From the IMG/VR virus record IMGVR_UViG_3300049893_002417, positions 1 to 31,422 of that record: a DNA stretch of 31,422 nucleotides. One strand, 5' to 3'. How positions within the stretch are numbered: the stretch's first letter is position 1; each line of letters opens with the position of its first letter. The DNA comes from a virus. The notes beneath the pieces are model-generated. The model ran no database searches. It was given only the letters and a program-made list of their open reading frames with translations, and was not told the origin of the DNA. Below, piece after piece: positions 1-7,900 of the stretch. The position numbers and the translations under genes were made by a program.

Positions 1-480
1 GTGGTGAACAGTGACCGTGTTGTTTTCTCTGCCAAAGCGAACGAAATGATGTTCTTCTCGAAGAAGCAGATGAATTTTTCGACCGATGAGGAAATCACGG
101 TCGATGCCGAGAAGAAGATTACGATGACTTCGTTAGAAAGCTTCTCCATCAACGCACCAAAGTCGTATATCGGAGACCACGGCAAGGAATTTGAGCCAGC
201 CCTACTCGGTAGAACCTCGGTTCTTTGGATGGACAGCATGTGCCAGCTGTTTATAAAAAACATCGACTCTCAAATGAAGGTGCTCGAAAACCTTATCAAG
301 CACCAGCACACCACAAAGGTCGGCCCGACCACCGAACCGTTTATTCCGGGTTCCGTGTTGACCGAGTGGAAGAAAGAACTTTCCAATCTTGGCAAGCAGA
401 AGGCGGCGATGGAAGAAATGCGCAAGAATCTCAACACCCTGATGAGCAGTCGCGTGTTTATTGCAGGAGGAGTGGATTAA
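1..480 (+). CDS. Baseplate spike/hub-like protein, C-terminal fragment
   Basis: The reading frame is open from the first base, so this is the 3' end of a longer gene and the GTG at 1 need not be a real start. The first ~55 residues alternate short polar and hydrophobic stretches (FSAKANEMMFFSK, ITVDAEKKITM, FSINAP), as in the beta-structured ends of phage spike and VgrG/gp5-like hub proteins. Next comes the pattern GRTSVLWMDSM...HTTKVGPTTEP, which I associate with baseplate hub/spike proteins of T4-like phages, and then a charged helical tail. Its position just before gp25 and gp6 fits a baseplate role. The lysozyme or OB-fold part, if any, lies outside the window. The general assignment is moderately secure; the exact T4 equivalent is not. 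Confidence 0.55.
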   Translation: MVNSDRVVFSAKANEMMFFSKKQMNFSTDEEITVDAEKKITMTSLESFSINAPKSYIGDHGKEFEPALLGRTSVLWMDSMCQLFIKNIDSQMKVLENLIKHQHTTKVGPTTEPFIPGSVLTEWKKELSNLGKQKAAMEEMRKNLNTLMSSRVFIAGGVD

Positions 481-481
481 C

Positions 482-697
482 ATGCCCCTGAAATCAAACC
501 TCCCGGTTGGGGACGCTCCCAAAAAAGATGCGCCAAAAACAGAAAAGGCACAAGCAAGTCAACCTTCTCAAGAATCTTTGAAATTGAAAGAAGTCCTGCC
601 ATATTCCGCTTCTGGACGAGGTGGTATTCTCGGCGGGGCAGGCAGTAACTTCAATTCCAAAACGGTAAAGACGTTTGATGGCATAATCAGCGTGTAA
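482..697 (+). CDS. Small hypothetical protein
   Basis: This 71-residue protein starts with MPLKSNLPVGDAPKKD. I chose the ATG at 482 because it follows the stop of the previous gene by one base and has a strong AGGAGG Shine-Dalgarno sequence at 465-470. A longer in-frame TTG start at 461 would overlap the upstream gene and lacks that support. The N-terminal half is rich in Lys, Pro, Ala and Gln and looks disordered. The C-terminal half (YSASGRGGILGGAGSN) is Gly-rich. I do not recognise the family. The location among baseplate genes suggests a small structural or assembly protein, but that is only inferred from context. Confidence 0.6.
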   Translation: MPLKSNLPVGDAPKKDAPKTEKAQASQPSQESLKLKEVLPYSASGRGGILGGAGSNFNSKTVKTFDGIISV

Positions 698-711
698 TAT
701 CCGGTCAACCC

Positions 712-721
712 TATATTTATA
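712..721 (+). promoter_or_regulatory. TATTTATA box upstream of the 737 gene
   Basis: The intergenic sequence contains TATATTTATA. The core TATTTATA is at 714-721, 16 nt before the ATG at 737, with a purine-rich AAAGAGAG in between that can serve as ribosome binding site. The same core recurs before other transcription units here. It is the reverse complement of the T4 late-promoter octamer TATAAATA. The promoter role is inferred from recurrence. Confidence 0.4.
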
Positions 722-736
722 AAGAGAGCCGTATAT

Positions 737-1228
737 ATGAAAAAATCAGAACTACAAGAAATGATTCGTTTGGTTGTGCGCGAGGAAATCGAAAAGTCTC
801 TACCACAGCATCTCATGGAAATCCTCGCGGAAAAAATCGCGGGTGGTGGTCCGGTTGTCACAGAATCTCACCAACCAATCGCTCCCGCTCGGCCAAGCGC
901 ACCAGCCCTTAGCCCGGCCCAGCTCGCCGCAAAAAGAAAAGCGTTGGTGGGCCTTGACGCTCCACTGAAGCAAGCTCCGGTCGCTGCCCCAAAAACTTTT
1001 AGCAAGAACCCAATCCTGAACCAAGTCTTGAACGAGACCGTTGGTGGTGTTCCAAGTGAACAAGAAGCCGAGATGATGACTCCGTCGGTTCTTGACCGCG
1101 TTCCAACTCTCACGGAATCCGTAGCACACGAAAATCCGGCTATTGCGGCTGTCACCGATGCTCTAACCAGAGACTATTCAAAGCTCATTCGCGCCGCAGA
1201 CGAAAAAGCTCGTCGCAGTCGTCCATAA
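737..1228 (+). CDS. Hypothetical protein with N-terminal helix and disordered Ala/Pro-rich middle
   Basis: This 163-residue protein begins MKKSELQEMIRLVVREEIEK, a strongly amphipathic helix likely to form a short coiled coil. Residues ~40-90 are rich in Pro, Ala, Ser and Lys and look disordered. The C-terminal third again has helix-forming character (IAAVTDALTRDYSKLIRAADEKARR). Proteins starting this way sit beside gp25/gp6 in environmental T4-like phages as far as I remember, but I know no function for them. The ATG at 737 has AAAGAGAG upstream and follows a TATTTATA box. The gp25 gene starts 10 nt after its stop, so the two are probably co-transcribed. Confidence 0.6.
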   Translation: MKKSELQEMIRLVVREEIEKSLPQHLMEILAEKIAGGGPVVTESHQPIAPARPSAPALSPAQLAAKRKALVGLDAPLKQAPVAAPKTFSKNPILNQVLNETVGGVPSEQEAEMMTPSVLDRVPTLTESVAHENPAIAAVTDALTRDYSKLIRAADEKARRSRP

Positions 1229-1238
1229 CACCTGAATC

Positions 1239-1643
1239 ATGACACCATCTTTGACAACTTACGGAATAACTCTCCCCATTCGTTATGGTGAGCAGGGCTA
1301 TTTCGCTCAAAGCTTTACGCTGATTGAGCAAGTTAAGTCGAACTTGGTGATGCTCCTGCGAACCAAAAAAGGCGAGCGCAGAATGAACCCAGAGTTTGGT
1401 TCTGGTCTGTGGAGTGTTCTTTTCTCAAATGTTACCGATGACCTCAACCCCATCATCGAAAACACCATTCGCAAAGACGTGGGTCGCTGGATGCCATATG
1501 TGAATGTCAGCGAGGTTGCCATTTCAGTTGACCAACAAAATCCGAACAAACTTGATGTGGCCCTGAAATACACCGTTCCATCCATCGGAGTTACAGAAGA
1601 ACAAACATTGCAAGTGGCAATGAACACCAACAACGCATCATGA
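1239..1643 (+). CDS. gp25: Baseplate wedge protein, gp25 family
   Basis: This 134-residue protein is close to T4 gp25 in length (132 residues). It carries the core of the GPW/gp25 family: LLRTKKGERRMNPEFGSGLW around residues 44-65, followed by IRKDVGRWMPYVNV and a C-terminal beta strand pair. In T4, gp25 is part of the baseplate wedge core with gp6 and gp53 and helps start sheath polymerisation. Its stop overlaps the start of the next gene (ATGA at 1640-1643), which is gp6-like, so the two partners are translationally coupled. The assignment rests on motif and gene order. Confidence 0.9.
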   Translation: MTPSLTTYGITLPIRYGEQGYFAQSFTLIEQVKSNLVMLLRTKKGERRMNPEFGSGLWSVLFSNVTDDLNPIIENTIRKDVGRWMPYVNVSEVAISVDQQNPNKLDVALKYTVPSIGVTEEQTLQVAMNTNNAS

Positions 1644-2653
1644 TTTTCGACACTCCAAAATCTTTTCAGCCGGGAAAAAAGGATATCAACTATCTCAGTC
1701 GCGACTTTGGTCAACTGAAGCAATCGCTTGTTGACTTTGCGAAGACTTACTATCCGAATTCCTACAAGGATTTCAGCGATGCTTCGACCGGCATGATGTT
1801 CATTGAAATGGCCGCATATGTGGGCGACGTGATGTCGTTTTACATCGATTACCAATTCAAGGAATCCATGCTCGTCAACGCCGAAGAGCGCAAGAACATC
1901 ATTGATGCCGCCGCCTCTCTTGGTTACAAGGCAAAAGTAACCTCACCGAGCGTAACAAACTTGGACGTTTATCAGTTGGTTCCAGCAAAACTCGACACCA
2001 GTGGAAGTATTGTGCCAGACATGAGCTATGCTCAAATCATCAAGCCGGGTATGGTCTCGGTGAGTGACGGGGGTGTGTCTTTCTTGACGGAGTCTCCAAT
2101 CGATTTCACCGTCAACACTGCCACCGACCCGCTGGAAATTTCTGTTTATCAGCGCAACAGTTCTGGTCAACCGGAGTTTTATGTTCTCAAGAAAACCGCC
2201 AATGCTTTCTCTGGTCAAATGGTCAGCAAGCAGGTTAGCGTTTCCGCTCCATCCTCATTCTTCCAAGTCAATCTCACCGATACCAATGTGGTGGAGGTAT
2301 TTGATGTGTATGACAGCGAGGGCAATCGTTGGTATGAAACGGATTATCTCGCCCAAGACCTCGTTCCGGTGGAGAACGAAAACATCTTCAAGAACGACAC
2401 CGGTCTTTCGAAATATCGCGACTCCTCACCATTCCTTCTGCAATACATTCGCACCTCGAAGCGTTTTGTAACCGGAGTCAATGCGGATAACACCAAATTC
2501 CTTCTTTTTGGCTCTGGCACAAACATCGCAGACGATGAAGTGATTGTGCCAAACATCTACACCGTTGGCCGTCCCGCCACGTTCCGTTCGGAGAATATTG
2601 CCTATGACCCGGCCAATTTCCTTTCTTCTCGTGCCAGCGGACCCTCACGGTGA
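1640..2653 (+). CDS. gp6: Baseplate wedge protein gp6, N-terminal part
   Basis: This 337-residue frame starts MIFDTPKSFQPGKKDINYLS and contains the gp6 hallmark ASTGMMFIEMAAYVGDVMSFYIDYQ at about residues 54-78 (in T4-like phages, the region where the DFG..LK start leads into helix packing). It ends YDPANFLSSRASGPSR and then TGA at 2651. In gp6 proteins the chain continues through a TLTVRYITGGG segment, which here is found in the -1 frame from 2641. The T4 protein has 660 residues; the two parts here total about 645. gp6 forms the wedge dimer ring around the tail tube. See the next entry for the second part and the separate entry for the break. Confidence 0.85.
   Translation: MIFDTPKSFQPGKKDINYLSRDFGQLKQSLVDFAKTYYPNSYKDFSDASTGMMFIEMAAYVGDVMSFYIDYQFKESMLVNAEERKNIIDAAASLGYKAKVTSPSVTNLDVYQLVPAKLDTSGSIVPDMSYAQIIKPGMVSVSDGGVSFLTESPIDFTVNTATDPLEISVYQRNSSGQPEFYVLKKTANAFSGQMVSKQVSVSAPSSFFQVNLTDTNVVEVFDVYDSEGNRWYETDYLAQDLVPVENENIFKNDTGLSKYRDSSPFLLQYIRTSKRFVTGVNADNTKFLLFGSGTNIADDEVIVPNIYTVGRPATFRSENIAYDPANFLSSRASGPSR
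2639..2653 (+). other. Frame break between the two parts of gp6
   Basis: Frame 1 reads R-A-S-G-P-S-R-stop across 2630-2653. The -1 frame reads T-L-T-V-R-Y from 2641 and carries on the gp6 chain. The stop overlaps a GTG codon (GTGA, 2650-2653) that could restart translation, but no good Shine-Dalgarno sequence precedes it. No slippery heptamer of the X XXY YYZ type is present. The break is either a true gene split, a mutation, or an assembly error. Confidence 0.6.
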
Positions 2654-3576
2654 GATATATCACGGGTGGCGGCATTGCCAGCAACGTGAACGCGAACACT
2701 ATCAAGAACGTTTCGAACGTGGAGTTCTTCGGTGATATCACCCAACTCAATCAACTTGAGCAAGACCTCACCGCACTCGTTCGTCGTAGCGTGCGCGTGA
2801 ACAACCCATCTCCTGCCACCGGTGGCCGTGACGCTGAAACCAACGATGAAATTCGCAACAATGCCTTGGCCAGCTTCTCTGCTCAACGTCGTGCCGTAAC
2901 TCAACAAGACTACGTGGTGCGCACCTATGCCATGCCTGCCAAATACGGCAGCATCGCCAAGGCTTATGCTATCACCGATTCCCAACTCGACCCGGCCAAC
3001 AATCAAGGTGGCGTGAATGGTGTCTCGGCCAACAGCTTGGCTCCACAAAATACCAACATCACGGTGCCAAACAGCAACAATCAGTTTGCGGTAAATTTGT
3101 ATGTTCTTTGCTACGATAACAATCGCCGCCTGACCAATGCCAATCCAGCCATCCGTCAGAATCTTGCGAGCTACCTGAACCAGTATCGTATGCTCACCGA
3201 CAGCGTGAATATCCTCGATGGTTATGTCATCAACGTCGGCGTGGAATTTGGTATCATCGCCTACAAAAATTACAACAAGCGCGAAGTATTGGCCAACTGC
3301 CTTACTCTCGTGCAGCAATATTTCGATGTGAACAACGTTCAGTTCTGTCAACCAATCAATCTCAGCCGCTTGCAGCTTGAAATTGCCAAGGTCGATGGTG
3401 TGCAATCCGTCACCGGCTTGAAAATCAAGAACCTGACCAGTCGGGATGGCGACTATTCGAAATACGAGTATGACATTTCCGCCGCCACGGTGAACAATAT
3501 TGTGTATCCGTCCCTCGACCCGTCCGTGTTTGAAGTTCGCTTCCCGTCGAAAGATATTGTTGGTCGGGTGGCGTAA
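2650..3576 (+). CDS. gp6: Baseplate wedge protein gp6, C-terminal part
   Basis: This 308-residue frame opens with a GTG overlapping the previous stop and continues the gp6 chain: RYITGGGIASNVNANTI, then the conserved block RNNALASFSAQRRAVTQQDYVVRTYAMPAKYG at about residues 75-106. The C-terminal part has NILDGYVINVGVEFGIIAYKNYNKREV, typical of the baseplate_J/gp6 wedge domain. If expressed alone it would be a free C-terminal wedge domain; more likely it belongs to one polypeptide with the part before it. In-frame sequence upstream of 2650 already encodes T-L-T-V, so the GTG start may be an artefact of the break. Confidence 0.8.
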   Translation: MRYITGGGIASNVNANTIKNVSNVEFFGDITQLNQLEQDLTALVRRSVRVNNPSPATGGRDAETNDEIRNNALASFSAQRRAVTQQDYVVRTYAMPAKYGSIAKAYAITDSQLDPANNQGGVNGVSANSLAPQNTNITVPNSNNQFAVNLYVLCYDNNRRLTNANPAIRQNLASYLNQYRMLTDSVNILDGYVINVGVEFGIIAYKNYNKREVLANCLTLVQQYFDVNNVQFCQPINLSRLQLEIAKVDGVQSVTGLKIKNLTSRDGDYSKYEYDISAATVNNIVYPSLDPSVFEVRFPSKDIVGRVA

Positions 3577-3604
3577 ATATAGCGCTCGAATATCGGGTCG
3601 GTGG

Positions 3605-3615
3605 TTATATTTATA
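3605..3615 (+). promoter_or_regulatory. TATTTATA box upstream of the 3633 gene
   Basis: TTATATTTATA lies in the 56-nt gap after gp6, with the core TATTTATA at 3608-3615 and the ATG 18 nt further at 3633. It matches the box at 714-721 base for base in the core. Function is inferred from recurrence. Confidence 0.4.
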
Positions 3616-3632
3616 GTGAGAACGCCCAGACA

Positions 3633-4751
3633 ATGCACTACTTTTTATATCCAGCCAAAGACACATATCTGACGAACGAGCCAGATTATATCACCAAGAA
3701 CGTTGGCCTCGACGAAATTTTGCAGGTTGACAAGGTGATGAGCAACAATGGTTGCGGCAGCGTCAGTGGCAGTCTCAAGCCAATTCTCAGCCGTGCGCTT
3801 CTTCAGTTCGATTTGACTCAGATTTCGGAGTCGATTGCCGCAGGCAGCATCAGCAGCGCCTCATTCTTCCTCAATCTTCGAATCTGTGAATCCAGCGAAG
3901 TTCCAGTGGAATATACCCTCATCGCCGCACCGGTTTCTGAATCTTGGGAAATGGGCACGGGATATCGCTACGATGGCGCTACGGTCAGCACGGGCGCATC
4001 ATGGAAATATCGTGACGTGGCAGGAAGCAGATGGGTCAGTGGTTCAGCAACCGATTGCACCGGTGGTGCCTCTTGGTTTGTTTCTTCCAGTCTTGTAGTT
4101 TCCGGGTCATCCACGTCATACACCGGACCATACGTTTGCAGCCAATCCTTCAACTATCAATCTTCTGACGTGTGCATGGACGTGACCCGAATCGTCAATG
4201 CTTGGCTGAACCGCAGTGTGACCAACAATGGACTGGTGCTCATGCACAGTGACCAAAGCAGTTCCATCGATTATGGTGCCCTGAAGTTCTTCTCAAAAGA
4301 AACCAACACGGTCTATTCACCATATCTCGACGTGTGCTGGAATGACGTGGTGTTCAATACCGGTAGCGCCGACCCAATTACCATCGACGATGCCGTGGTC
4401 AACATCAAGAACATGGCCCCGGAATATAAACATGGCTCGATTGTTCGCTTCAATGTGACAGCCCGCCAACGTTATCCGGTCAAGACTTTCACCAACAGGC
4501 TATCAGACTACTTGGCTCCATACTATCTTCCATATGACAGCTTCTATTGCATTAAGGACGCAGAAAGTGAAATGGAAATCGTTCCATACGATGATTTCAC
4601 ACGTCTCAGCATGGACAGTAAAGGAAACTATTTCAAGTTGGACACAACTGGGTTGCCACAAGAAAGATACTTCAAGGTTGAAATCAGAACAGAGCAAGAC
4701 GGTTCTATTCTCACATACGAGATTCCAACAGCCTTCAAGATTTCTCGATGA
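3633..4751 (+). CDS. DNRLRE-like baseplate/tail structural protein
   Basis: This 372-residue protein starts MHYFLYPAKDTYLTNEPDYITKNVG, followed by SRALLQFDLTQI and SSASFFLNL, later CMDVTRIVNAWLN and LVLMHSD. This order (YPxxDTY, G..E.L.., LLxFDL, A.L.L, V...V..W) is that of DNRLRE-type jelly-roll domains, a carbohydrate-binding-like fold. Environmental T4-like phages have such a protein after gp6. Residues ~250-372 form a second beta-rich region. The protein probably sits on the baseplate or tail. Its stop overlaps the next start (ATGA, 4748-4751). The domain call is moderately secure; the ligand is unknown. Confidence 0.6.
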   Translation: MHYFLYPAKDTYLTNEPDYITKNVGLDEILQVDKVMSNNGCGSVSGSLKPILSRALLQFDLTQISESIAAGSISSASFFLNLRICESSEVPVEYTLIAAPVSESWEMGTGYRYDGATVSTGASWKYRDVAGSRWVSGSATDCTGGASWFVSSSLVVSGSSTSYTGPYVCSQSFNYQSSDVCMDVTRIVNAWLNRSVTNNGLVLMHSDQSSSIDYGALKFFSKETNTVYSPYLDVCWNDVVFNTGSADPITIDDAVVNIKNMAPEYKHGSIVRFNVTARQRYPVKTFTNRLSDYLAPYYLPYDSFYCIKDAESEMEIVPYDDFTRLSMDSKGNYFKLDTTGLPQERYFKVEIRTEQDGSILTYEIPTAFKISR

Positions 4752-4969
4752 ACTACAACCCACAGCTAGCCGATTATAATCAGGACGACGTTCAAAAACT
4801 ATACAGCAGTGGCTCGATAGTTCCGAACGTTGATGTGTATGGCAATCTCGTCATCGAGAACGTCACCGGCAAGCTGTTTTCAACCGCCGTCACCGTGCCG
4901 CTGGTAAACACCGTGTTCAATTCAATCAAGGTTGAAACCAAGTATGATAGCGCGTTCAAAGAACTATGA
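4748..4969 (+). CDS. Small hypothetical protein between structural genes
   Basis: This 73-residue protein begins MNYNPQLADYNQDDVQKLY and has no motif I recognise. Both ends overlap neighbouring genes by four bases (ATGA at 4748 and again at 4966), so translation is likely coupled to the DNRLRE-like protein before it and the 1565-residue protein after it. This tight arrangement suggests a small structural or chaperone partner of one of them, but the sequence gives no direct sign of that. Confidence 0.65.
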   Translation: MNYNPQLADYNQDDVQKLYSSGSIVPNVDVYGNLVIENVTGKLFSTAVTVPLVNTVFNSIKVETKYDSAFKEL

Positions 4970-7900
4970 ATCTGAATGACCTACAGTTTCGCGAGATTTC
5001 CACCTCATCTTTGAGCAAGGGTTCGGTATTTTCTCAGGAAGACTTGAGTTTCTACAGTGAAGGTAGCGGCTCGTTGAATTTCCCGTTTGGAAAATTGGAC
5101 ACCGACCGCGTTTGCTTTTCGGTCTATGACTTGGAAAACAATCTCTTGTCCTCCTCTCTTGTGGACGCGGGTGGCAAATACACCGCATTCACACAGTCAT
5201 TCACGGATGTCAATTCCCGTCAAGTAACCTACAACTACGAAACCTTCATCAGCAATTGGGGCATGTTCGGTTCACCAACCTCATCGCTCTTCATTGATGT
5301 GAGCAAGCAGATGAACTCGTTTGGTCTGGCTAATGGCAACTATGTCATGACGATTGAGCTGGTGAGAGACTTGGTTGGCTCAAAGGACGGGGAACAACTT
5401 GTCGTTGACACCATTTCCACGGGTCGTGACGAAATTGCACTCATTCCAAAGACTCTCGCCGGAAGCAATTCCAACATAGCCTCGGATATGGCGGTGTTTG
5501 GTAAATCGCAGTTTAAGGTGAAGGAAATTGCTCAACAACTGCTCGACAGCATTGCCGCTCCACAATTCTACACGGAGTATTTCAAAGCGGTCAAAGCAGA
5601 CCCAACGGGCTCCGCTGCTTTGAAGTTCTATTATGGCTTCACTGCTCACGGCAGCGGTTCTGCCGCCGACTTCGACGTGGTCTGCTTCCTCACGGACATT
5701 TACTACGGTGTCCAGCGTGGCAAGATTCGTGCCGATGGAACATATGCTCCTTATGACATTCTAGGCATCTACGACCAGTTCAAGAACTGGCTCTATCTGA
5801 ACTACAACGAAGGTGCCACCTTCGAGGATGTGCGCAACTACTACTTCAGCCTGTTTCGCTACGTCATTGACGTGGAGTTGAACCATCTCACCAACCGCAA
5901 GCCGGATGAGTATGACGTGGTGCTCGCCTTCCTGCAAAAAATTTACTTCGACGCCATCTTCCTGACCAATCAAAGCAACATTGAAATGGCCTACAATGAC
6001 CATTTGAATGGTTACTTCAAGACGGAGTTGAATATCGGCAATGAAACGTATTTCGTGATGAATCGAAAGATTGTTGCGAGCACTGACCCGTTGTTCAATG
6101 ATTCGCTCGTATTGAAGCTCGACCGACCGCTCTCATTGGAAATCACCGAGGGTGCCAGCGCGTGGATAACCAACAACTTTGGTTTCCAACCGGTTGTTCA
6201 AAACCTCTATTTCTTCACGCTGCCAAGTCACCAGACCGTTCAACTGCGCGGGCCAAACTTCACCGTGTTGGTAGAAAGCCAAGGCAATGCCACCGAGGCC
6301 GTCTCGATGGAAGAATTGGTTGCTCAAACCGACGATGCCTATTCTGAAATCGTGTCGAAGATTGGAGCACGCACATCGGGAAGCATCGACAACACCGATT
6401 ATCGTAACTTTGGAAACTTCGTAACGTTTTCATCGGCCACCATGCGCGTGGCGGGTTACAACTGGAAACAGACTCGGATTCAAGAACTCAAGGCCGAAAT
6501 CGCTTCGCTTGATTTGAAGGTGATTGAAAATCCCTCGGACACATACTATGTCAGTGAGCGCTCAGACGCCAGCAGAGAAATCGATGAAATCGAAGCCCGC
6601 ATGGACGGATATGAGTGGTTCCTTTACAACAATTTGCATTGGGTTGGTGAACATGAAGCATCGGCTTCTCTCTACGACAAAGAAAACGGAAATTCGCTCA
6701 TCAACAATCTTCCCGAGTTCATCGTCAACGATTCAGAAAACAACAGCGATTATATCACGTTCGTTGGAATGATTGGTCACTTCTTCGACAATATCAGCAT
6801 TGCGGTGAAGCAGTTGACGGAAAAGAACAACTATTCGAGTTCTCCAAACTATGGCATCTCAATTGATGTGGTTTATGATATGCTCGCCTCACTTGGCTGG
6901 GACGCGGAAATCTCCAAGGACAATCTCCCGTTGTTGTTGGCGTCGTTTTCAAAACAAGACTTCGACCCAGACAGTCCACTTTACAGTTCCAGCAATACCT
7001 TCTCGGAAGAAGAGCGCAACAAGATTATCTGGAAGCGTCTTATCAATGCCCTGCCATACCTCTACAAGACCAAGGGCACCGAGGCTGGACTGAACGCCCT
7101 TATCACTTGCTTTGGTATTCCAAAGAACATCGTCAAGATTAAGGAGTTCGGCGGCATTCACAACAAAGCCAACCTACAGGACACGTCCTTGTATGTCATC
7201 GACGAGGTGAAGTATGAACCATACTTCAGTGGTAGTGGAGAATACTTCTCTCTCAACTGGACTGGCAGCGCCACCACAGTTGAATTTACTTTCGCGTTCG
7301 ACCCTTCAAAGACGAGCACCAAAGGTGAGGTGTTCCGTTTGGCCAACTGCTCAAACAAGTGGGTGATTGGCGCATATCGTGAAAAGGGGTTGGATTGGGG
7401 CCGTCTCTTCTTCAGTCTGGATAACGGTTCCGGTGTTACCAAAACCATCATGACCGAAAAGGCTCCAATCTTTGATGGAGCCACCTATCACGCCATGCTG
7501 CGTCGAGCTGACCCAGCCGAAGGATACAATCTGGTCGGAGCCACTCACGCCACCATTGACACATTCCCAGCATGTTACGACCTGATGGTGCAGAAAGCAC
7601 AGGATGCTCGCGTGGTGTTCTCGGCCACGGGCAGTATCTTCTTGAGCGGAAGCTACAACACCAATTTCCGCGCCGGAACGAACGTATTCTTCGGAAATTA
7701 CCAACAAAACACCGCCTCGTTGAACGTTGACCCAGAGGCATTTTTCGGCAACATCGACGAAATCAAAATCTGGCAATCTCCGGTGAACGACGAACGTTTC
7801 GAAAACCACACTCTGCACCAGAGCGCATACGACCTCGATACCCCGGAACAAATGGTCAGCGACAACCTCTGGCGCGTTTCTTTTGAGCGCCCGATTGACC

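Noticed and set aside
2639-2653. Programmed frameshift in gp6
   Set aside because: No slippery heptamer is present at the junction; a split, a mutation or an assembly error are more likely.
2602-3666. 354-residue minus-strand open frame
   Set aside because: It is antisense to the conserved gp6 C-terminal part, has no family resemblance and no neighbours on its strand.
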